A stretch of DNA of 5,346 nucleotides, from the NCBI GenBank assembly GCA_964512305.1, contig CAZEIW010000161.1, positions 1 through 5,346 on the forward strand. Direction: 5' to 3'. This stretch comes from CAZEIW01 sp964512305 (lineage in GTDB: Bacteria; Pseudomonadota; Gammaproteobacteria; Burkholderiales; Burkholderiaceae_F). The number at the start of each line of letters is the position of its first letter. The first letter of the stretch is position 1. Under the pieces are notes generated by a model. The model was given only the letters and a program-made list of their open reading frames with translations, ran no database searches and was not told the origin of the DNA. This document shows positions 1 to 4,213 of this stretch, one piece after another. The position numbers and the translations under genes were made by a program.

Positions 1-881
1 TCGGAAGCCTCCGCGCGCGTGGGGACCGGGCTCGCGGTCATCGACTCGAGCATCTGCGTGGCGACGATCACCGGCTTGCCCTCGCGCCGGCACGTGCGCA
101 CGATCGAGCGCTGCAGGATCGGCACGCGCTCGGGCGGAAGCTCGACCCCGAGGTCGCCGCGCGCCACCATGATCGCGTCGGCGCGCTTCACGATCGCATC
201 CAGGCGCTCGATCGCGGCCGGCTTCTCCATCTTCGCCAGCACGAACGCGCGGCCGCGGATGAGCTCGCGCGCCTCGTCGATGTCCTCGGGCCGCTGCACG
301 AACGACAGCGCCACCCAATCGACCCCGAGCGAGAGGGCGAATTCCAGGTCGCGCCGGTCCTTCTCGGTCAGCGGCGTGATCGGCAGCACGACCCCGGGAA
401 CGTTGACGCCCTTGCGGTCGGTCAGCCGCCCGCCCACGATCACGCGCGTATACGCGTGGTCGGGGCCGAATTCCTCGACCTGCAGCTCCATCTTGCCGTC
501 GTCCAGCAGCAGCCTGGCGCCGGGCTCGAGCGCGGCGAAGATCTCGGGGTGCGGCAGGCTCGCGCGGTGCGCGTCGCCGTCGGCGGGATCGAGATCGAGC
601 CGGAAGCGGGCGCCGGGCGCGAGCATGACGCCGCCGGCGACGAACTTGCCGACCCGCAGCTTCGGGCCCTGCATGTCGGCCAGTACGGCGACCGGCCGCC
701 CGAACTCGCGCTCCAGGCGGCGCACCGACTCGAAGCGCGCCTGGTGGTCGGCGTGCGAGCCGTGGCTGAAATTGAGGCGGAAGACGTCGACCCCGGCGAC
801 GAACAGCCGGCGGACGACCTCGTCGCTCGAGCTCGCGGGGCCCAGTGTGGCGACGATCTTGGCATTTCGGTTTCTTCGCAT
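1..881 (-). CDS. pyk: Pyruvate kinase, N-terminal part (cut by window edge)
   Basis: Converts phosphoenolpyruvate and ADP to pyruvate and ATP in the cytoplasm, the last step of glycolysis. Reading leftward from ATG at 881, 293 codons are present of a family length near 470-480. Seen: AKIVATLGPAS (7-17), RLNFSHG (35-41, potassium/ATP-site Asn and Ser), ADMQGPKLRVG (68-78, entry to the lid B domain), DDGKMEL (127-133), LSFVQRPED (192-200), AKMEKP (216-221, catalytic Lys217 and metal ligand Glu219), MVARGDLGVE (238-247, metal ligand Asp243), ATQMLESM (274-281). The rest of the barrel and the C-terminal allosteric domain lie outside the window, so effector control cannot be judged. An in-frame TAA at 891-893 makes 881 the earliest ATG; no good Shine-Dalgarno precedes it. 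It lies 240 bp downstream of ttuD on the same strand, a pairing known from glyoxylate/glycerate operons. No frameshift seen; family identification is very secure. Confidence 0.97.
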   Translation of the reverse strand, partial: MRRNRNAKIVATLGPASSSDEVVRRLFVAGVDVFRLNFSHGSHADHQARFESVRRLEREFGRPVAVLADMQGPKLRVGKFVAGGVMLAPGARFRLDLDPADGDAHRASLPHPEIFAALEPGARLLLDDGKMELQVEEFGPDHAYTRVIVGGRLTDRKGVNVPGVVLPITPLTEKDRRDLEFALSLGVDWVALSFVQRPEDIDEARELIRGRAFVLAKMEKPAAIERLDAIVKRADAIMVARGDLGVELPPERVPILQRSIVRTCRREGKPVIVATQMLESMTASPVPTRAEAS

Positions 882-1121
882 GGTGGCGGCTTATGGGCGC
901 GTAAGGCGCGTTGACATGACATTTGAAAGCATCGGTCGCGGGGCATGGCACGCGCTTGCCCCCGGGGCGCCGGGTCGGCTTCGGGCGCGGCTGCGCGATT
1001 TCCGTGCGCCGCAATCGCCCTTGCCGGCCAGGCCCGTCTGGGCCCGGCGCAGGGCTCGGCGCGCGCTCGGCAAGCGGCCTAGGCCCGCCGGCGCCAGCGA
1101 ATCTCGTTCCAATTCGCGAGT
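882..1121 (-). other. Intercistronic gap between ttuD and pyk
   Basis: This 240-bp GC-rich spacer separates the ttuD stop from the pyk start. I see no gene: the short open frames in it are Arg/Ala/Pro-rich with no ribosome site or recognisable motif. It holds a stem-loop at 1027-1048 and a small inverted repeat GCGAAT/ATTCGC at 1097-1102 and 1112-1117, directly after the ttuD stop. The last 60 bases before pyk are less GC-rich and could hold a pyk promoter, but no convincing -35/-10 pair is visible on the minus strand. Whether pyk is co-transcribed with ttuD is therefore open. Confidence 0.6.
1027..1048 (-). terminator. GC-rich stem-loop after ttuD, possible attenuator or terminator
   Basis: Arms GGCCC (1031-1035) and GGGCC (1040-1044) enclose a 4-base loop. 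After one mismatch the stem continues with three more pairs (1027-1029 with 1046-1048). It lies about 75 bp beyond the ttuD stop and 145 bp before pyk in the direction of transcription. No T-run follows on the minus strand, so it is not a canonical intrinsic terminator. It could stabilise the ttuD mRNA end, partly attenuate read-through into pyk, or be a chance product of high GC. Confidence 0.3.
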
Positions 1122-2414
1122 TTACCGTACGCGCCGCGACTCGCCCGTGACGAGAATGGCCCGAAAGTCGTTGACGTTGGTGAGCGTCGGCCCGGTCACG
1201 AGCAGGTCACCGAGCGCGGCGAAGAAACTGTAGGCGTCGTTGTCGGCCAGGCGCTGCTTCGCGTCCAGGCCGCGCTCGCCGGCGCGCGCCAGCGTGTCCG
1301 GCGCCAGCACGGCGCCCGCGTTGTCCTCGGTGCCGTCGATGCCGTCGGTGTCGGCCGCCAGCGCGTAGACGCCCGGGTGGGCGTTCAACGCCAGCGCCAG
1401 CGCCAGCAGGAACTCGGCGTTGCGTCCGCCGTGGCCGGTGCCGTGGACCGTCACCGTGGTTTCGCCGCCGGACAGGATCACGGCCGGCGGCGCGGCAGGC
1501 TCGCCGTGCAGCGCGATGTAGCGCGCGATGGCCGCGTGCACCTTGGCCACCTCGCGCGCCTCGCCCTCGACGAGGTCGCCGAGCATCAGCGGGTTGAGCC
1601 CGCCTTGCAGCGCGCGCCGCGCCGCGGCCTCAAGCGCGTCCGACGCGGTCGCGATCACGGCCGTCTCGCAGCGCGCGAGCTTCGGGTCGCCGGGCTTGGG
1701 GGTCTCGTCGCGCCCCTGCCGCAGGTGCTCGATCGCCGCGCGCGGCTGGTCGATCCCGTACCTGGCGAGAATCGACGCCGCATCGGCGCAGGTGGTGGGG
1801 TCGGGGACGGTCGGCCCTGAGGCGACCACTGCGGGGTCGTCGCCGGGCACGTCGGAGATCACCAGCGTCATTACCCGCGCCGGCCAGCACTCGGCACCCA
1901 GCCGCCCGCCCTTGACCGCCGACAGGTGCTTGCGCACGCAGTTGATCTCGCTGATGCTGGCGCCGCACTTGAGCAGCGCGCGGTTGACCGCCTGCTTGTC
2001 GGCGAGCGTCAGACCGTCCGCGGGGCAGGTCATCAACGCCGAACCGCCGCCGGAGATCAGGCACAGCACCAGGTCGTCCTGCGTAAGCCCGCTCACGGCC
2101 TGGAGCATCCGGCGGGCGCCGCGCAGCCCGGCTTCGTCGGGGACGGGATGCGAGGCCTCGACCACCTCGATCCGCTCGCACTCCAGCCGGTGGCCGTAGC
2201 GGGTGATCACCAGCCCGGAGAGCGGCCCGTCCCAGCGGCTTTCGACCGCGCGGGCCATCGCCGCCGCGGCCTTGCCGGCGCCGACCACGACGGTGCGTCC
2301 GCGCGGGCGCGGGGGCAGGTGCGGGGGCAGGCAAAGCGCGGGGTCGACCGCGGCGACGGCCGAATCGAACAGCAGGCGCAAGAGCGCCAGCGACGACGCC
2401 TTGGTATCGATCAC
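1122..2414 (-). CDS. ttuD: Glycerate 2-kinase, MOFRL family (often annotated hydroxypyruvate reductase TtuD)
   Basis: A 430-residue cytoplasmic kinase expected to phosphorylate D-glycerate to 2-phosphoglycerate using ATP. The N-terminal DUF4147 Rossmann-like domain shows VVVGAGKAAAAMA (about 42-54; conserved Lys at about 48), SGGGSAL (about 121), INCVRKHLSAVKGGRLG (about 156-172) and SDVPGDDPAVVASGPTVPDPT spread over about 186-206. The C-terminal MOFRL domain (about 305-425) shows LSGGETTVTV, GHGGRNAEF, AADTDGIDG and TGPTLTNVNDF. Length and motif order are typical of full-length members. The start is GTG at 2412-2414 after GGAGGG (2417-2422); the spacing is short (2-3 bases), but the N-terminus fits the family and the next in-frame candidate, a TTG 11 codons in, has no ribosome site. 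TtuD proteins were historically named hydroxypyruvate reductases from tartrate-utilisation work, yet the domain is a kinase. Its product needs only enolase before pyruvate kinase, encoded next downstream. Symbol choice (ttuD versus gckA) is uncertain; function is well supported. Confidence 0.95.
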   Translation of the reverse strand: MIDTKASSLALLRLLFDSAVAAVDPALCLPPHLPPRPRGRTVVVGAGKAAAAMARAVESRWDGPLSGLVITRYGHRLECERIEVVEASHPVPDEAGLRGARRMLQAVSGLTQDDLVLCLISGGGSALMTCPADGLTLADKQAVNRALLKCGASISEINCVRKHLSAVKGGRLGAECWPARVMTLVISDVPGDDPAVVASGPTVPDPTTCADAASILARYGIDQPRAAIEHLRQGRDETPKPGDPKLARCETAVIATASDALEAAARRALQGGLNPLMLGDLVEGEAREVAKVHAAIARYIALHGEPAAPPAVILSGGETTVTVHGTGHGGRNAEFLLALALALNAHPGVYALAADTDGIDGTEDNAGAVLAPDTLARAGERGLDAKQRLADNDAYSFFAALGDLLVTGPTLTNVNDFRAILVTGESRRVR

Positions 2415-2416
2415 CG

Positions 2417-2422
2417 CCCTCC
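2417..2422 (-). promoter_or_regulatory. Ribosome binding site of ttuD
   Basis: GGAGGG on the minus strand sits only 2 bases before the GTG start (3 if GGAGG is counted). The match is strong but the spacing is tighter than usual. It supports initiation here rather than at a later codon and suggests a possibly modest translation rate. Confidence 0.6.
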
Positions 2423-2534
2423 GCGTGCGACCGACTGGTTCGTATTCGAATCAACGACGTTGTTTGGATTGTACGTTCCGTCGCGATGCGATTGTAGATT
2501 CCTGAGTAACGATTATAGTTCTCCCACTACTCTG

Positions 2535-2540
2535 AGAGGG
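2535..2540 (+). promoter_or_regulatory. Ribosome binding site deciding the hemerythrin TTG start
   Basis: AGAGGG lies 10 bases before the TTG at 2551-2553. An in-frame TGA at 2533-2535 excludes any earlier start, and later starts would drop or crowd the first iron-ligand helix (KAEHKALVAVLHAL). This site is therefore the best support for an unusual TTG initiation codon. Confidence 0.55.
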
Positions 2541-2550
2541 TCGTTTCCCC

Positions 2551-3156
2551 TTGCGTTCCGCGATCCGCCTCTTGAAGGCCGAGCACAAGGCGCTCGTGGC
2601 GGTGCTGCATGCGCTGCTGTACCACGGGCGGGAGATCGAGCAGGGTGCGCCCGCGAACTTCGAGCTGCTGACCGCGGCGCTGCGGTACATACGGGAATTC
2701 CCTGAGCGGCTGCACCACCCGAAGGAGGAGCGCAGGCTCTTTCCGCTGCTGCTGCGCCACGCCGATGCGCGCGCGGTGATCGAGCGCCTGGGAGAAGAGC
2801 ACCGGCTGAGCCCGGTGCGTCTCGACCGCATCGAGGCCGCGCTGGCGCGGTTCAGGACCGAAGGGGTGCCGGCCTACGGCGAGCTGGCGGACCGGCTGCG
2901 CGAGTTCGCGCGCTTCCAGTGGGATCACATCCGGGTGGAGGAGTCCGAGTTGCTGCCGCTGGCGGGCAGCTACCTGACCGACGAAGACTGGAAAGCGATC
3001 GACGCCGAGTTCGAGGCCGACGTCGACCCGCTAGGCAGCGGCGGCACGGTCGAAGGCGAATTCGCCCAGCTGCGCGAGCACCTGGTCAGGCACGCGCCGC
3101 CCACTCTCGGGCTCGTCAACAACATCGTCCCGGGCCGGCGCAGGCCCGGCAGCTGA
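2551..3156 (+). CDS. Hemerythrin HHE cation-binding domain protein
   Basis: A 201-residue soluble cytoplasmic protein, all-helical in character, expected to carry a non-haem di-iron site in a four-helix bundle. Seen, numbering from the TTG start: AEHKALVAVLHALLYH (10-25, candidate ligands His12 or His20), RYIREFPERLHHPKEERRLFPLL (split over 45-67; His55/His56 and Glu59/Glu60), GEEHRLSPVRLDRIE (81-95; His84), FQWDHIRVEESELLPLA (122-138; His126, Glu130/Glu131), then LTDEDWKAIDAEF and DPL. The pattern of His, HHPxEE, EEH and HxxxEE is diagnostic for the family. Family roles include oxygen or NO sensing, iron storage and stress protection; which applies cannot be told here. The last 50 residues extend past the bundle and contain no cysteine. 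It is divergent from ttuD and convergent with the MarR gene (stops 6 bp apart). Domain secure, specific role unknown. Confidence 0.92.
   Translation: MRSAIRLLKAEHKALVAVLHALLYHGREIEQGAPANFELLTAALRYIREFPERLHHPKEERRLFPLLLRHADARAVIERLGEEHRLSPVRLDRIEAALARFRTEGVPAYGELADRLREFARFQWDHIRVEESELLPLAGSYLTDEDWKAIDAEFEADVDPLGSGGTVEGEFAQLREHLVRHAPPTLGLVNNIVPGRRRPGS
3130..3149. terminator. Stem-loop in the 3' end of the hemerythrin gene
   Basis: Perfect 7-bp arms CCGGGCC (3130-3136) and GGCCCGG (3143-3149) enclose a 6-base loop. It lies inside the last codons of the hemerythrin gene, ending 4 bases before its stop, and is followed by a second stem-loop. No T-run follows in either direction, so as a terminator it would be non-canonical. 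Its position at a convergent junction makes a role in ending transcription from both sides plausible. Confidence 0.4.
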
Positions 3157-3160
3157 AGCC

Positions 3161-3178
3161 CGTCAGGAAAGGCTGACG
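3161..3178. terminator. Stem-loop spanning the MarR stop at the convergent junction
   Basis: Perfect 6-bp arms CGTCAG (3161-3166) and CTGACG (3173-3178) enclose the loop GAAAGG. It lies 4 bases beyond the hemerythrin stop and includes the MarR stop codon (3163-3165, complement strand). Together with the preceding hairpin it gives two tandem structures across a 6-bp intergenic gap, as often seen in compact bidirectional terminators; the usual T-tract is absent. Confidence 0.4.
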
Positions 3179-3579
3179 CGGATCGCGCGCAGCCGCGTGA
3201 CCGTGTCGTCGAGCATGTCGTTGCCGACGATCCGGCGGATGCGGCGCGCGGTCGCCCGGCTGGCGGCGTCAAGCGCCGCCTTCTTGGTCTTGGCCCGCGG
3301 CGTCGGATGGATCTCGAGCTCGCGCCCGTCAAGCGGCGCGGCGCGGCGCTCGACCAGCCGCTTGGCCTCGAGGCCATCGAGCAGGCGGGTCGCCGTGGGG
3401 CGCGAGATCGCGAGCTGGTCGGCCACCTCGTGCGGCAGCAGGCCCGGCTGATCCATGACCAGCCGCAGCATGAAAGCCTGCGGCGGCGTGAGATCCAGCG
3501 GCGAATAGGCCTTGGCCCATTCACGATCGACCGCGCGGGCCAGCGCTGAGACATTGAAGTACAGACAACGGTCGAACAT
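3163..3579 (-). CDS. MarR-family transcriptional regulator
   Basis: A 138-residue winged helix-turn-helix DNA-binding protein, expected to act as a dimer and usually as a repressor released by a ligand or oxidant. Seen: N-terminal dimerisation helix MFDRCLYFNVSALARAVDRE, LTPPQAFMLRLV (30-41), helix-turn-helix at about 46-78 (PGLLPHEVADQLAISRPTAT, then RLLDGLEAKRLVERR), the wing with LDGRELEIHPT (83-93), and a basic C-terminal helix. Length matches the family. I start at ATG 3577-3579 because homologues as I recall them begin MFDxCLYFN. A GTG at 3610-3612 would add 11 residues, but it lies within a perfect palindrome and has no ribosome site; none is obvious at the ATG either. The single cysteine is Cys5, in the first helix. 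Convergent with the hemerythrin gene. Targets are not identifiable; autoregulation is suggested by the palindrome at 3594-3613. Confidence 0.92.
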   Translation of the reverse strand: MFDRCLYFNVSALARAVDREWAKAYSPLDLTPPQAFMLRLVMDQPGLLPHEVADQLAISRPTATRLLDGLEAKRLVERRAAPLDGRELEIHPTPRAKTKKAALDAASRATARRIRRIVGNDMLDDTVTRLRAIRVSLS

Positions 3580-3593
3580 GACGCCAGCATAGC

Positions 3594-3613
3594 TGTGAGT
3601 GATTCGACTCACA
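3594..3613. promoter_or_regulatory. Perfect palindrome upstream of marR, probable operator
   Basis: TGTGAGT (3594-3600), a 6-base centre GATTCG, then ACTCACA (3607-3613): a perfect 7+6+7 inverted repeat. It lies 15-34 bp upstream of the preferred MarR ATG. MarR dimers typically bind 16-20-bp palindromes over their own promoter, so autoregulation is a natural inference. Read on the minus strand, TCGAAT (3602-3607; 4 of 6 to TATAAT) lies in its centre and could be the -10, with TTTGCT or TTGCTC near 3623-3629 as a poor -35. An A-rich stretch at 3634-3645 could act as an UP element. Confidence 0.55.
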
Positions 3614-3811
3614 ACGAGTTCAGAGCAAATTCAGCTTTTTTATTTGTTACGCAGCGCAACAACCTGCGTCCACCGTAGTGCATGTCCCGCGGTACTGGGT
3701 AAGAGTACCCGTGAAGAAAGCTTAAGGAACCGCGATGCGGATACTGTGTCTCGGGAACTCGAGTATCGCGATGGCGTCAGTGCTTCTCATTCTCCGGCCA
3801 GAAACCGGCCC
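3614..3811. other. Intergenic spacer with inverted repeats, no convincing gene
   Basis: About 200 bp between the MarR operator and the stop of the DUF2905 gene. It contains a T-run/AT-rich patch (3635-3646), a region at 3691-3710 that can fold in two exclusive ways, inverted repeat GATACT/AGTATC (3740-3745 and 3762-3767) enclosing the palindrome ACTCGAGT (3757-3764), and a direct repeat CGCGATG (3731-3737 and 3767-3773). A 49-codon open frame with a plausible ribosome site starts at 3735 but has no recognisable family. The stretch is less GC-rich than the genes beside it. Confidence 0.5.
3796..3810 (-). terminator. Stem-loop just after the DUF2905 stop
   Basis: GGCC (3796-3799) pairs with GGCC (3807-3810), with one further G-C pair possible inside after an A/C mismatch. 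It begins one base beyond the DUF2905 stop on the minus strand. The stem is short and no T-run follows, so this is only a weak terminator candidate. Confidence 0.25.
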
Positions 3812-4012
3812 TCATTTGCGTAGCAACCAAAGCACCAGCGAGATCACGGCCGAGATCAGGATGGACGTTGTGACGGGAAAATAGAAAGTGAAGCCGCGGC
3901 GTGCGATCACGATGTCGCCGGGCAGGCGACCCAGGCCAAGTCTCGCGATGACGGGCCAGAGGAGGCCGGCAACGACGAGCGTGATTCCGAGGAGGATCAA
4001 CCAGCGGGACAT
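3812..4012 (-). CDS. DUF2905 family two-helix membrane protein
   Basis: A 66-residue small inner-membrane protein of unknown function. Two hydrophobic segments, about residues 4-24 (WLILLGITLVVAGLLWPVI) and 46-64 (PVTTSILISAVISLVLWLL), flank a conserved polar centre containing LGLGRLPGDIVIARRGFTFYFP (split at about 25-46). The GRLPGDI and FYFP motifs and the total length match DUF2905 proteins, which are widespread in bacteria. ATG at 4010-4012 is preceded by GGGAG at 4020-4024 with 7-base spacing. The frame stays open far upstream across the opposite-strand hydrolase gene, but that extension has no membrane or family features and is a shadow. Divergent from the hydrolase; no operon partner is visible. 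The family is secure, the function unknown. Confidence 0.9.
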   Translation of the reverse strand: MSRWLILLGITLVVAGLLWPVIARLGLGRLPGDIVIARRGFTFYFPVTTSILISAVISLVLWLLRK

Positions 4013-4213
4013 GGGGGTGCTCCCGGGGGGATCGTACCGCCCACGGGGTGGGTTCTTGTCTATGACAAATCTTCGACAGTGCGGTTCGGTCGATCGTTCA
4101 TGGCAAAACCATCGCCCCGGCCTCGACAGGGGAAGGATTTCGCCGCGGGTTGTCGGGGCCGCGGTTCTCGCCGATGATGGCGCGCACGACACGCCATGGC
4201 GAGGGAGAGCGCA
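4013..4213. promoter_or_regulatory. Divergent spacer between DUF2905 and hydrolase genes
   Basis: A 201-bp spacer that must hold both promoters, though no clear -35/-10 pair stands out on either strand. Ribosome sites are visible at both ends: GGGAG (4020-4024, minus) and GAGGGAGAG (4201-4209, plus). Symmetric elements: CCCAC-GGG-GTGGG (4040-4052), TTGTC-TAT-GACAA (4056-4068, operator-like), ATGG-CAAAA-CCAT (4100-4112), and two copies of the self-complementary CCGCGG at 4143-4148 and 4159-4164, which could pair in the hydrolase leader. Confidence 0.4.
4201..4209 (+). promoter_or_regulatory. Ribosome binding site deciding the hydrolase start
   Basis: The purine-rich GAGGGAGAG ends 4 bases before the ATG at 4214-4216, with GGGAG as the core. 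It favours that ATG over an in-frame ATG six codons earlier (4196-4198), which would place charged residues (ARES) before the basic start of the signal peptide. Confidence 0.65.

Larger units (their letters stand above)
2415..2550. promoter_or_regulatory. Divergent promoter region between ttuD and the hemerythrin gene
   Basis: This 136-bp spacer is clearly more AT-rich than the flanking genes, as expected for two back-to-back promoters. Plus strand, towards the hemerythrin gene: -10-like TATAGT at 2514-2519 with a weak -35-like TTGTAG at 2492-2497 (16-bp spacing), placing a transcript start near 2526. Minus strand, towards ttuD: two TACAAT -10-like hexamers at 2468-2473 and 2491-2496, neither with a good -35. 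Symmetric elements that could bind regulators are CAACG-A-CGTTG (2452-2462) and TTCG-TATT-CGAA (2439-2450). The promoter calls are sequence-only guesses. Confidence 0.45.

Noticed and set aside
879..890. Eukaryotic Kozak-like GCCGCCACC directly before the pyk ATG
   Set aside because: Coincidence in GC-rich DNA; the context is bacterial and the sequence has no meaning there.
911..916. Consensus TTGACA hexamer on the plus strand
   Set aside because: No -10 hexamer at the proper distance and no plus-strand gene follows.
19..1233. A 404-codon plus-strand open frame covering the pyruvate kinase region
   Set aside because: It is antisense to pyk, Ser/Arg/Pro-rich with no motif, and open only because of high-GC codon bias; the minus strand carries clear pyruvate kinase motifs.
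1630..2454. A 274-codon minus-strand open frame inside ttuD in another frame
   Set aside because: Composition is extreme Arg/Gly/Ala/Pro with no domain; it is a shadow of the real ttuD frame.
3580..3612. GTG start giving an 11-residue longer MarR protein
   Set aside because: The GTG lies inside the perfect palindrome, has no ribosome site, and the added residues do not fit the family N-terminus.
3633..3646. T-run at 3635-3641 as an intrinsic terminator on the plus strand
   Set aside because: The nearest stem (3594-3613) ends more than 20 bases earlier and no plus-strand gene feeds into it; it reads better as AT-rich promoter DNA for marR.
3599..3823. A 74-codon plus-strand frame in the marR-DUF2905 spacer
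   Set aside because: It starts inside the MarR operator without a ribosome site and has no recognisable motif.
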